Notes under the pieces: generated by a model
Told to the model about the DNA's origin: nothing
Databases searched by the model: none
What the model saw: only the letters and a program-made list of their open reading frames with translations
Shown here: piece after piece, positions 1 to 6,917 of the stretch
Position numbering within the stretch: the stretch's first letter is position 1
How the letters are laid out: each line of letters begins with the position of its first letter
NCBI GenBank assembly: GCA_040384645.1
Contig: JAZKIX010000065.1
Location: 1-10,452 of the forward strand
DNA: 10,452 nt
Reading direction: 5' to 3'
Origin: JAZKIX01 sp040384645
GTDB lineage: Bacteria; Pseudomonadota; Gammaproteobacteria; Burkholderiales; Burkholderiaceae_D
Translations under genes and position numbers: made by a program

Positions 1-345
1 GCACTCACATTAAACCGGGCGCCGTGCCCTGCATTAGGTCTTCGAAATGCCGCCAAAGACGTCCAGCGCAAGGCGAAAACTTAGTACAAAAAGAAGGCTT
101 GGCATCATACCGCATCAAAAACAGGAATATCAGACAGACAACATATTTAACAATTGGAGCCGCGTCAAGTCTTGATGCAACAACTTTTCCTGTCAGTAAC
201 CGACATCCCAGCCATTTCAATTCAAAACCCTATTTAAAAAAACCGGTTCTGCACCAACCTTCCACAGGCAGTGATGGCGATTTTGTCGAGGCCAATTGCA
301 TCGGCACAAGAAGAATTACCCTGCTTTGCGCACGCTTCTTCTACG
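1..345. other. Non-coding left flank
   Basis: I see no convincing gene here. The open frames on both strands give low-complexity, family-less translations, and the + frame that continues into the downstream enoyl-CoA hydratase gene does not resemble that family until the ATG at 406. No tRNA-like cloverleaf or clear terminator was recognised. The stretch probably holds the upstream region of the gene at 406. Confidence 0.5.
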
Positions 346-379
346 TTGCTCAGATATACCATGCGGTGTATATTTACAC
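346..379 (+). promoter_or_regulatory. Candidate promoter with overlapping dyad operator
   Basis: A sigma70-like pair is visible: TTGCTC at 346-351, a 17-bp spacer, and TATATT at 369-374 (5 of 6 matches to the -10 consensus, 3 of 6 to the -35). The -10 lies inside a near-perfect dyad, GTGTATATTTACAC (366-379, one mismatched pair), a plausible repressor site. Transcription would start about 25 nt before the ATG at 406. This also argues against the earlier in-frame starts at 271 and 361. Assigned by eye. Confidence 0.35.
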
Positions 380-405
380 GCTCATTGACCTCGACAAACC
401 AAGCC

Positions 406-1167
406 ATGTCCGCTGAACTGAAAGCATCGCGCCAAGATGCGAACTTGATCCTGACCTTATCCAATCCGGGCGTCCAAAACGCGCTGGAAGCCGACATGAT
501 CGCTGCCGCGCTGGAAACCCTGTCCACCGCAGAACGCGACAGCAGCATCCGTTGCGTCATCCTGACCGGCACCGACAAATATTTTTGCGCAAGTGCCAAT
601 GTCTACCGTCGTCTGGAATCGCGAGCACAAGAGCGCAGCGAACAAGTCGAATTCATCGACATGCTGCACAACCTGATTGAAGTAATACGCGCCTTCCCGA
701 AACCGGTGATTGCTGCCGTCGAAGGCGGCGCCAGCGGCAGCGGCCTGTCGCTGATGCTGGCATGCGATCTGATCGTGGCGGGCGCGTCGAGCGTATTTTC
801 GATGTCGGGCGTGCAATCGGGACGGATACCGGATGGCGGCACCAGCTGGTTTTTGACGCATGCCCTGCCGCGCCAGTTGGCCAACGAAATCATGTTGGAG
901 GGCAAAGCCATCAGTGCCGCACGCCTGCATCAAGCCGGCATCATCAACCGTCTGGCCAGCGATCATCGCGTACTCGACGCCGCGCTGGCATGGGCCGACG
1001 AGCTGGCAGCACTGGACCCAGATACGCTGGAACAGGTCAAGTTCCTGCTGCATGAAGCTGGCCAAAACACCTTGCCGCAGCAATTGAAGGCAGAACGGCA
1101 AGCTTTCATCGAAGTGCTGCATCAACCGGGCAAAGCCAATAACTGGAGCAACAAGGCCCAGGAATAA
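406..1167 (+). CDS. Enoyl-CoA hydratase/isomerase family protein (oxepin-CoA hydrolase alternative type)
   Basis: This is a 253-residue crotonase-fold protein, a normal length for the family, acting on acyl-CoA thioesters in the cytoplasm. The start at 406 is chosen because family similarity begins at MSAELKAS; no strong ribosome binding site precedes it. Visible blocks are VILTGTDKYFCASANVYRRL (51-70), FPKPVIAAVEGGASGSGLSL (97-116), ACDLIVA (119-125) and IPDGG (141-145). The overall pattern resembles proteins annotated as oxepin-CoA hydrolase, alternative type, linked to phenylacetyl-CoA degradation, and the PaaG isomerase group. The two glutamates of classical hydratases are replaced, by my alignment, by Ser115 and Gly135, while Asp143 of IPDGG is kept as in PaaG-like isomerases. 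The usual CAGGN oxyanion loop reads CASAN (61-65). No other paa gene is in the window, so the substrate is unproven. Confidence 0.85.
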   Translation: MSAELKASRQDANLILTLSNPGVQNALEADMIAAALETLSTAERDSSIRCVILTGTDKYFCASANVYRRLESRAQERSEQVEFIDMLHNLIEVIRAFPKPVIAAVEGGASGSGLSLMLACDLIVAGASSVFSMSGVQSGRIPDGGTSWFLTHALPRQLANEIMLEGKAISAARLHQAGIINRLASDHRVLDAALAWADELAALDPDTLEQVKFLLHEAGQNTLPQQLKAERQAFIEVLHQPGKANNWSNKAQE

Positions 1168-1247
1168 GGTTAAAAAGATCAAAGAACACTTCAGAAGTGA
1201 CTGGCAGCATGATTAATATTCAATTTGGGTCACATCCAAAAACCGCA

Positions 1248-1276
1248 TTGCATTACAGTTAGCATCGCATCATAAG
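1248..1276 (+). promoter_or_regulatory. Weak candidate promoter for the glutathione transferase gene
   Basis: TTGCAT (1248-1253) and CATAAG (1271-1276) are separated by 17 bp in the 158-bp gap before the downstream gene. Matches to consensus are only 3 of 6 and 4 of 6, so this is a tentative call. The gap shows no strong terminator; the only dyad is CACTT CAG AAGTG, without a T-run. Confidence 0.2.
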
Positions 1277-1325
1277 CATTGTGATTCCAGCAACCCTTCT
1301 ATTTTCTACAGCTGACGGAGAAAAA

Positions 1326-2030
1326 ATGATCGACCTCTATTCCTGGCCCACCCCCAACGGCCACAAAATACACATCATGCTGGAAGAATGCGGCTTGCGA
1401 CTGGGCCACGAATGGCGGGTGCATGCGATTGACATCGGTGCCGGCGATCAGTTCCAGCCCGATTTCCTGGCGATTTCGCCCAATAACAAAATTCCCGCCA
1501 TGGTCGATGCCGACGGCCCCGATGGCAAGCCGATTTCGCTATTTGAATCCGGTGCAATCTTGCTCTACCTTGCCAGCAAATACGGCAAATTTCTCGGCCG
1601 GACTGACCGTGAAAAATTCACCACCATGCAATGGCTGATGTTCCAGATGGGCGGCGTCGGCCCCATGCTGGGACAAGCGCACCACTTCAATATCTATGCC
1701 CCCAGCAAGATCGAATATGCCATCACGCGCTACACCAATGAAGCCAACCGCCTGTATGGCGTAATCGACAAACAACTATCGAAAAGTGCTTTCCTGGCTG
1801 GCGATGACTATGGCATCGCCGACATCGCCACCTTCCCGTGGCTGCGTTCAAGCAGCAATCAAGGTGCCGATTGGGCAGATTATCCGCATGCCAAACGCTG
1901 GTTCGATGAAATCAGTGCCCGCCCGGCAGTGCAACGCGGGGTTGCGGTATTAGCCGAGCAACGCAAGCCGTTGGACGATCAAAAATCGAAAGATATTTTG
2001 TTTGGCAAGGCGCAGTACGCCAAGCGATAG
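1326..2030 (+). CDS. yfcG: YfcG-like glutathione S-transferase / disulfide-bond oxidoreductase
   Basis: This 234-residue protein is a cytosolic GST of the YfcG/Ure2p-like group, glutathione-dependent enzymes with disulfide-bond reductase activity. The N-terminus MIDLYSWPTPNGHKI carries the Thr9 and Asn11 pair that in E. coli YfcG replaces the usual catalytic Tyr/Ser/Cys. Other marks are SPNNKIPAMVD (51-61) with the cis-proline Pro57, FESGAILLYL (73-82) holding the glutathione-binding Glu-Ser, the WLMFQMGGVGPMLGQ block (103-117) typical of this subgroup, and the GST C-terminal N-capping segment YGIADIATFPWL (162-173). The ATG at 1326 has a good GGAG ribosome binding site at 1317-1320 with 5-nt spacing, and family similarity starts exactly there. 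The 158-bp gap from the preceding gene suggests separate transcription. The symbol is by similarity to E. coli; paralogous YghU-like proteins are the alternative. Confidence 0.93.
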   Translation: MIDLYSWPTPNGHKIHIMLEECGLRLGHEWRVHAIDIGAGDQFQPDFLAISPNNKIPAMVDADGPDGKPISLFESGAILLYLASKYGKFLGRTDREKFTTMQWLMFQMGGVGPMLGQAHHFNIYAPSKIEYAITRYTNEANRLYGVIDKQLSKSAFLAGDDYGIADIATFPWLRSSSNQGADWADYPHAKRWFDEISARPAVQRGVAVLAEQRKPLDDQKSKDILFGKAQYAKR

Positions 2031-2075
2031 CGGGGGAAATGGCGTCCATTCAACTTATGGCGACGCCGATTTACT

Positions 2076-2112
2076 CCCTCTGCCCGCTTGCGGGAGAGGG
2101 CTGGGGAGAGGG
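2076..2112. repeat. CCCTCT/AGAGGG intergenic hairpin repeat
   Basis: CCCTCTGCCCGC (2076-2087) pairs across a TT loop with GCGGGAGAGGG (2090-2100), leaving one bulged base, and is followed by CTGGGGAGAGGG (2101-2112), which partly repeats the right arm. From memory, this G-rich hairpin with an added GGGGAGAGGG box is a common dispersed intergenic repeat in proteobacterial genomes. It lies 45 bp after the glutathione transferase stop and could act as a transcript 3' end, although no T-run follows. Confidence 0.6.
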
Positions 2113-2208
2113 TGTGGGCGGCTAGCTAAGAATGGTTTTAGATTTCCGACTTAAAAGAGAAAACACCCTTACCCAGATATCGAATAGCCGTTTCAAATAC
2201 ATAAAATA

Positions 2209-2287
2209 GGGGGGTATTGCCATAAATACCCCTTTACCCGCAGGGATTCATTAATCAAAAAATAATACACTCCCCAGTATTATTTAA
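2209..2287. repeat. Two-hairpin intergenic element, copy A
   Basis: Hairpin 1 is GGGGTATT (2211-2218), loop GCCATA, AATACCCC (2225-2232). Then comes the linker ACCCGCAGG (2236-2244). Hairpin 2 is AAATAATAC (2260-2268), loop ACTCCCCA, GTATTATTT (2277-2285). A second copy with the same order of parts lies at 6918-6994. Seen from the - strand, copy A begins about 59 nt after the stop of the metallophosphoesterase gene; it is also 3' of the glutathione transferase gene. Function unknown; possibilities are a 3' UTR structure, a dispersed repeat or recombinase arm sites. Confidence 0.6.
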
Positions 2288-2344
2288 GCCTCTCAAGCCA
2301 AAATCAAGCCACCACAGCACGACCAAATCAACAAAATCCCGCTA

Positions 2345-3250
2345 TCAAGCGCCCGCGCGGATCGTACACAAATGGATTTCCGACTGTGCAAACAGCCGAA
2401 TCGGCAGATCGCTCATCCCCACGCCCCTGCTCGCCAACAGTTGGCCGCCAGACGGCAAATGAAAATAGCCGCTGGCGTAACGTCTTTCGCCGGAACCGGT
2501 CGGCAATACAATCGGCCGACCGTTTGGCAAGGCAATCTGGCCGCCGTGGGTATGGCCGCAAAAAGCCAGGTCGAAAGAAAAATCCTTAACAAATTTCAAG
2601 CCCAGCGGTGAATGCATCAATAGCAAACGTCTTGGTGCCGCAGCATCAAATGTCGCAACCGCATCCGGCACTCCGGTGCCCGGCTCATCCAGGCCGCAAA
2701 TCGAAATATTGTGATAGGGAGCAGGCAGGCGCAACGAGCGATTCACCAGCATTTGCACACCGGCCGCAGCCAGTTGGCGCTCGATAAAGTCGTTGTCCAG
2801 CCACAGGTCGTGATTGCCGAACACGCCGTACATTCCCAGCGGAATACGCAAATGGCCAAGCCGCGCCGCCAAGCTGCTGACATGACGCTGATGCAGCGAC
2901 ACATAGTCGCCGCCGAACAAGACCAGATGCGGCTCGAAAGCGACAATTGCATCATGCATCGCATCAAACAGGCGACTATCCGTCAACGGTCCGGCATGCA
3001 AGTCGGAGGCAAATACCAGGCGCAGCGCTGCAGTATTACCCGCATTCGCATCGCCAAAGAAGTGCGGCAAAACAAACTCTCTCCGGTCGATATAGAGCTG
3101 GCCTTGCAAGCCTGAAAAAAATGCCGCGCGCGCCGCCCAGCCTTCCCGATAGATGGCAGCTTCAAAGCCCTCGCCCGCTTTGCGCCACCACGAATAATAT
3201 TTACCTCGTCCCATATTCCTTGTTATTTCTGAATCGATTTTTAGCGACAT
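2345..3250 (-). CDS. Calcineurin-like metallophosphoesterase (YaeI/YkuE-like)
   Basis: This 301-residue protein carries the full dinuclear-metal motif set of the calcineurin-like superfamily: Asp-x-His in FASDLHAG (D83, H85), GGD (D115), GNHD (N146, H147), a His in LLLMHSP (H213) and GHTHGGQ (232-238). It should hydrolyse a phosphomono- or phosphodiester; the order and spacing resemble YaeI/YkuE-type enzymes, but the substrate cannot be told. Unlike many of these it shows no N-terminal signal or membrane anchor; residues 1-75 are basic and aromatic with no recognised domain. The start is uncertain: the ATG at 3250 is used here, a TTG at 3262 is possible, and an ATG at 3214 has AAGGA just 2 nt upstream, which is too close to be ideal. 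It diverges from the alpha/beta hydrolase gene across about 160 bp and converges on the glutathione transferase gene. Confidence 0.88.
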   Translation of the reverse strand: MSLKIDSEITRNMGRGKYYSWWRKAGEGFEAAIYREGWAARAAFFSGLQGQLYIDRREFVLPHFFGDANAGNTAALRLVFASDLHAGPLTDSRLFDAMHDAIVAFEPHLVLFGGDYVSLHQRHVSSLAARLGHLRIPLGMYGVFGNHDLWLDNDFIERQLAAAGVQMLVNRSLRLPAPYHNISICGLDEPGTGVPDAVATFDAAAPRRLLLMHSPLGLKFVKDFSFDLAFCGHTHGGQIALPNGRPIVLPTGSGERRYASGYFHLPSGGQLLASRGVGMSDLPIRLFAQSEIHLCTIRAGA

Positions 3251-3413
3251 GCGGCGGTACAATTACCGGCACCCGGCGCGAGGGCGGACAACATGTAGGA
3301 TGTACAACTCTCGTCGGCAATTGCAAATTTCGCCAAAGTATTTTTGTCAAAAAACTCGTTTGCCAAAGCACATGCAAACGGCATCTTCAACATTTAGTAA
3401 AAAGGTCACTCCC

Positions 3414-4043
3414 TTGCGCGCAATTCTTGTTCACGGCATGGGCCGCACCCCGATGTCGATGCTGATACTGGCGGCGCGTCTGCGGCGCCGGGGTTTTCAG
3501 CCAGCGATTTTCGGCTACTCAGCCACCATTGAATCACTGCAACATTGCAGCACGCGATTACAGCGTTTTATCGCCCGCAAGACACGCGACACGCCTTTTA
3601 TCGTGATCGGCCATTCGCTCGGCACTGTGCTGCTGCGGCTGGTGTATCCGCAATTAAACCAGCCGCCGGTGGCGTGTTTTTTGATGGCACCGCCAGTCAA
3701 AGCCTGCCTGATTGCACGCACGATGGCACCGCGCCGCCTGTTTAAAATAATGACAGGTGAAATGGGCCAATTGCTATCCGATCCGCGCTTCATGGATGCC
3801 TTGCCGATACCGCAATGCCCGACCCGCATCTATGCCGGTGACGCCGGTCCGGTCGGCCGCTGGTCGCCTTATGGCAACGAGCCCAATGACGGCATCCTGA
3901 CCATCGAAGAATCGACCATACCCGGCGTGCCGCTGGTTAGGTTGAATTGCCTGCACACCTTCATCATGAACCGCGAAGACATCGCCGAAGACATTGCGCG
4001 CGTGGTGGACGGCTGCAAAACAAACGTCAGCCCTAGCACTTAA
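3414..4043 (+). CDS. Small alpha/beta hydrolase (putative lipase/esterase)
   Basis: This is a 209-residue serine hydrolase of the alpha/beta fold. It opens on strand beta-3 and the oxyanion turn (RAILVHGMG), then carries the nucleophile elbow GHSLG (Ser68), a likely acid in NDGIL (Asp159; Asp143 is an alternative) and a likely catalytic His in LHTFI (His181). The compact size and the position of HGMG at the N-terminus suggest a PGAP1/lipase-like esterase; the substrate is unknown. A TTG start at 3414 is chosen because AAAGG (3401-3405) lies 8 nt upstream and the protein then begins just before the first strand; an ATG at 3372 (223 residues) has no visible ribosome binding site. There is no signal peptide, so it is probably cytosolic. 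Its stop overlaps the stop of the convergent response regulator gene. Confidence 0.8.
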   Translation: MRAILVHGMGRTPMSMLILAARLRRRGFQPAIFGYSATIESLQHCSTRLQRFIARKTRDTPFIVIGHSLGTVLLRLVYPQLNQPPVACFLMAPPVKACLIARTMAPRRLFKIMTGEMGQLLSDPRFMDALPIPQCPTRIYAGDAGPVGRWSPYGNEPNDGILTIEESTIPGVPLVRLNCLHTFIMNREDIAEDIARVVDGCKTNVSPST

Positions 4044-4726
4044 TCGTAACGATACCCGACGCCATGCACGGTACAAATAATTTCCGGATTCTTGGCATCC
4101 AACTCGATCAATTTACGCAGCTTCGAAATATGCTGGTCCAGCGTGCGGCTATTGGGAAAATAATCACGGCCCCAGCAAAGATTGAACAAGGTATCGCGGT
4201 CCACCACTTGGCCGCGCTGCTGAAACAGGGTTTGCAAAATCTTGACATCGCGCAGGCTCAGGTCGATCTGTGACTCGCCGCGACGGGCTCGCAATTGCGC
4301 GGGGAATAATTCCAGGTCACCGAAACAAATCGGTTCGCTGCCAATCTCCTTGGCCGGGCTGCGCGCCAGCGTGCGCCGCGTGACTGCGCGTATCCGGGCG
4401 ATCACTTCACGGGTGCCGAACGGCTTCATGATGTAATCATCGGCGCCCAGCTCAAGACCGATGACGCGGTCGATTTCCTCCGATTTGGCACTGATAAAAA
4501 TTACCGGCACATCGTTATCGATCTTGCGGATTTCACGGCACACCGCATAACCGTCGCGCCTGGGCATCATGATGTCGAGCAAAACTACTTGCGGCCGATG
4601 TGAGTTGAATAACTGCAAAGCTTGCTCGCCATCGCTAGCCAACAAGGGCGTGTAACCCTCCACTTCCACCACGGCGCACAAGCCCTCGCCAATATGACGG
4701 TCGTCTTCTGCGATCAGAATTTTCAT
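4040..4726 (-). CDS. OmpR/PhoB-family response regulator
   Basis: This 228-residue two-domain transcription factor has a receiver domain (about 1-115) with acidic pocket D8/D9, phospho-acceptor D51 in LLDIMMP, switch residue S79 and K101 in the MKPFG motif. A winged-helix DNA-binding domain (about 130-228) ends in the typical ICTVHGVGYRYD. Phosphorylated dimers of this family bind tandem direct repeats with a period of 10-11 bp. The ATG at 4726 is chosen over upstream in-frame starts because AAGGA lies 6 nt before it and the receiver fold starts at KILIAEDD. The likely partner is the histidine kinase encoded 203 bp upstream on the same strand; the separation holds repeats instead of tight coupling. 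The regulon is not known, but a direct-repeat site at 8606-8633 is a candidate. Confidence 0.95.
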   Translation of the reverse strand: MKILIAEDDRHIGEGLCAVVEVEGYTPLLASDGEQALQLFNSHRPQVVLLDIMMPRRDGYAVCREIRKIDNDVPVIFISAKSEEIDRVIGLELGADDYIMKPFGTREVIARIRAVTRRTLARSPAKEIGSEPICFGDLELFPAQLRARRGESQIDLSLRDVKILQTLFQQRGQVVDRDTLFNLCWGRDYFPNSRTLDQHISKLRKLIELDAKNPEIICTVHGVGYRYD

Positions 4727-4758
4727 AGGACGTCCTTGGCTGATAATAGAAAAATCAA

Positions 4759-4878
4759 TTGTCCACGAAAGGCACGAAAGGCACGAAAACTGCAACTCCA
4801 TTCGATAAAGAAAAAATGCCGGTTAAGTGGATTGCGCATTTCGCATTTTTTCGTGATTTTCGTGCTCTTCGTGGACAA
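4759..4878. repeat. Element bounded by converging 9-bp triplet repeats
   Basis: The left arm starts TTGTCCACGAA (4759-4769) and contains CACGAAAGG, CACGAAAGG and CACGAAAA at a 9-bp period (4764-4789). The right arm is the inverse: three TTCGTG units at a 9-bp period (4850-4876), ending TTCGTGGACAA (4868-4878), the exact reverse complement of the left end. The interior of about 60 bp has no gene. From memory, similar CACGAAA/TTTCGTG intergenic repeats ending in GTGGAC occur in many bacterial genomes. The element sits between kinase and regulator genes, within the regulator's upstream region. Confidence 0.65.
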
Positions 4879-4884
4879 AAATAG

Positions 4885-4912
4885 CTATTAAGAATTGACT
4901 ATTAAGAATTGA
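4885..4912. repeat. Perfect 14-bp tandem duplication
   Basis: CTATTAAGAATTGA occurs twice head to tail (4885-4898 and 4899-4912) with no mismatch, between the kinase stop and the preceding repeat element. It is AT-rich and lies 160-190 bp upstream of the response regulator start. It may be a replication-slippage duplication or a tandem protein-binding site. Confidence 0.75.
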
Positions 4913-4929
4913 GCAACCCGCCAACGCCC

Positions 4930-6651
4930 TCATCGCGTCCGTAAAGTCACCCTAAAACACGCGCCATTGGCCACATTCAACAACGTCACGTCGCCGCCAT
5001 GCAGCCGCGCCAATTGGCGTGCGATATCGAGGCCAATACCGGTGCCGGCCACGCCATCGCTCAATTTGGAGCTGACCCGATAAAACGGATCGAAAATGCG
5101 CTTGCGCTCACGCGCCGCAATACCGGGTCCGAAATCGCGCACGTCAATCGTGCTGAAATCGCCGTCCTGCGAACTTTCAATGCGGAGTGCACCGCCCGAA
5201 GCCGCGTATTTCTCGACATTGCTGATCAGGTTATTGAGGATTTGCTCCAGCGCTTCCGGGTCGAACGACACCAGGACTGAGGCATGCAAATCAAGCTGCA
5301 CCGAGATCGCCTTACCATCCAGCGCAGGCTTGAACGCCGCGGCACAACGCGCAATCACCTCATCGACCACGGCCGTTTGCAAGGACAAGCGCAGCTGGGC
5401 TTTTTGAAACTGGCCAAAGCTGAGCACATTGGCGATCAGGCGCGACAGGCGCTGGCTCTCGGCCGTGATGATGCCGATGTATTTATGCGCCTTGGCACCA
5501 TGCTGCTCGGGATCGTCTTCAAACACATCCTCGACTTCGGTTTCCAATAATTCTGCATACAGGCGGATATTGGTCAGCGGCGTTTTTAATTCGTGCGAGA
5601 CTTGATTCACAAAATTGACCCGTTGCTGCGCCAGCCGCACTTCACGGCTATGTTCGCGATACAGATAGGTCGCCAACCCTGCCAAGGCCAGGCCGATCAA
5701 CAGCACCGCAGCCAGGATATTGAAGGAACTGCCCGCTACACCAGCGCCCAAGGCCGGCGCAAAATATTCCAGCTTCCAGCTTGCCAACGGATGGCTCAGC
5801 GGCAGCATTGCCAGAGTTCGCTCACCGGCACGCGGCCGGTATTGGCCCCACTCGTACACAATCTGACCATTGCCATTGATCAGGCGCGTGCTGGCATTAG
5901 CTTGCGCCGTATCGTTATCGGTTGTGTTGCCAGTGGCCGGTAAGCGCGCAATAATTTCCGACTGCAGTGCGACCGGCGCCAGCTCCAGCCCGATGATGCG
6001 GTTTTGCGGATCGCGCCACCAAAAGATGTGATGCAACTGCGCATCCCAATGCCATGTGTACCAGCCCATTTGCGGTGCGCCGCTATCACTGCCGCTTACG
6101 TTATTCGTACTACTGACGCCACTTGCAGCGCGCTCGACCAAGGGCGACGCCGCCGCATAATCGCTCATACTTTTGCTTAAAAGCTGGCTGCGGCTTTTCG
6201 CCAGCAAGCCTACGCTCGAAGCTGAAGCGCTCAAGGCCGCGCCCTGCGTCAGTAATTGCGGGTTATCCCAGATCGCCGAAGTCCTCTGCAAAAACTGCTT
6301 GTCTGCTTCGCTCAAGGCCATGCCCGGCGCAGGAAACACCCGCTTGCCATCGGCCCCGATCACCAGCACCTGCCTGATCTGCGGCGATTCAAGACGCCAC
6401 TGCTTCAAACTCTCATCGCCCAACGCATCCTGCTGGTGCTGGGTCAAACGCACCAAAAAATCGTCTTGCACCGCCTGGAACACGCCCTTGATCGTATCGT
6501 CCACGCCGCCCAATTGCGCATTGACCAGCGCCTGCACCTGTACCGCCATCATCCGCTGCTCGTTATGCGCCATGCGCTGGCCGAGCCAGGCCAGCAAGCC
6601 GAGCGGCAGCAGTACGATCAGGATCAGGATAATGGCGATTTTTTTTTGCAA
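4930..6651 (-). CDS. Membrane sensor histidine kinase
   Basis: This 573-residue kinase has TM1 (about 4-24), a large periplasmic region (about 25-308), TM2 (about 311-330) and a cytoplasmic kinase core. The core shows the phospho-acceptor His353 in SHELKTPLTNIR (HisKA), the N box ILNNLISNVEKYA (471-483), G1 DFGPG (506-510), the F box FDPFYR (520-525) and G2 GTGIGLDIARQL (536-547). There is little room for a HAMP domain; a short charged helix joins TM2 to HisKA. The periplasmic region holds an Ala/Ser-rich stretch (about 138-193) and an aromatic segment GWYTWHWDAQLHHIFWW (196-212); I do not recognise its fold or ligand. The TTG start at 6651 is supported by AGGA (6659-6662) 7 nt upstream and by the TM1 that follows at once. 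It probably phosphorylates the adjacent response regulator. Confidence 0.95.
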   Translation of the reverse strand: MQKKIAIILILIVLLPLGLLAWLGQRMAHNEQRMMAVQVQALVNAQLGGVDDTIKGVFQAVQDDFLVRLTQHQQDALGDESLKQWRLESPQIRQVLVIGADGKRVFPAPGMALSEADKQFLQRTSAIWDNPQLLTQGAALSASASSVGLLAKSRSQLLSKSMSDYAAASPLVERAASGVSSTNNVSGSDSGAPQMGWYTWHWDAQLHHIFWWRDPQNRIIGLELAPVALQSEIIARLPATGNTTDNDTAQANASTRLINGNGQIVYEWGQYRPRAGERTLAMLPLSHPLASWKLEYFAPALGAGVAGSSFNILAAVLLIGLALAGLATYLYREHSREVRLAQQRVNFVNQVSHELKTPLTNIRLYAELLETEVEDVFEDDPEQHGAKAHKYIGIITAESQRLSRLIANVLSFGQFQKAQLRLSLQTAVVDEVIARCAAAFKPALDGKAISVQLDLHASVLVSFDPEALEQILNNLISNVEKYAASGGALRIESSQDGDFSTIDVRDFGPGIAARERKRIFDPFYRVSSKLSDGVAGTGIGLDIARQLARLHGGDVTLLNVANGACFRVTLRTR

Positions 6652-6799
6652 GGTGGGTTCCTAGCTATAACGGTGTTGTGATGTGGTGTGATTGCTTGCG
6701 GATTATGACAATGTCGGACCTGCTTCGCCGGTTTTTTTGGCAAAAACCAAACCAGCGTCATCCGGCACTTCCCCGATTTTTAAAAGCATTGCGCACCGC

Positions 6800-6829
6800 C
6801 GTAGGGGTACGGCATGCCGTACCCCTACG
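6800..6829. repeat. Perfect 30-bp palindrome
   Basis: CGTAGGGGTACGGCA followed by its exact reverse complement forms a 15+15 bp palindrome with no spacer. A further 4-bp arm, CGCA (6792-6795) with TGCG (6832-6835), lies beyond an internal loop. It resembles dispersed GTAGGGG...CCCCTAC palindromes seen in many bacteria. It lies between the VWA stop and the kinase start, so a cruciform or RNA hairpin here could limit read-through. No strong T-run follows on either side. Confidence 0.8.
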
Positions 6830-6917
6830 ATTGCGATATATCGAACAGGGCGTCGGCAGTGAAGGTGACACAGACACATCCATGCATATAAACAGACCAT
6901 TATTAGGGTAAAAAACA

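Noticed and set aside
271..405. N-terminal extension of the enoyl-CoA hydratase frame from the ATG at 271 or 361
   Set aside because: The added residues have no family similarity, no ribosome binding site precedes either ATG, and a promoter-like sequence covers this stretch.
457..1182. Long antisense frame (241 codons) across the enoyl-CoA hydratase gene
   Set aside because: It is the shadow of a well-supported gene; the translation has no recognisable domain.
2947..3465. 172-codon + strand frame overlapping the metallophosphoesterase start
   Set aside because: It lies mostly antisense to conserved metallophosphoesterase residues and has low-complexity basic content.
4764..4876. CRISPR-like array from the repeated CACGAAAGG units
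   Set aside because: Units are 9 bp and contiguous, without spacers, and occur in converging orientation; no cas genes are present.
6730..6748. GGTTTTT/AAAAACC hairpin as a terminator
   Set aside because: The stem is A/T only apart from two G-C pairs, is weakly stable, and has no separate T-tract after it on either strand.
6703..6900. 65-codon minus-strand frame between VWA and kinase genes
   Set aside because: It reads through the 30-bp palindrome, has no ribosome binding site and no family features.
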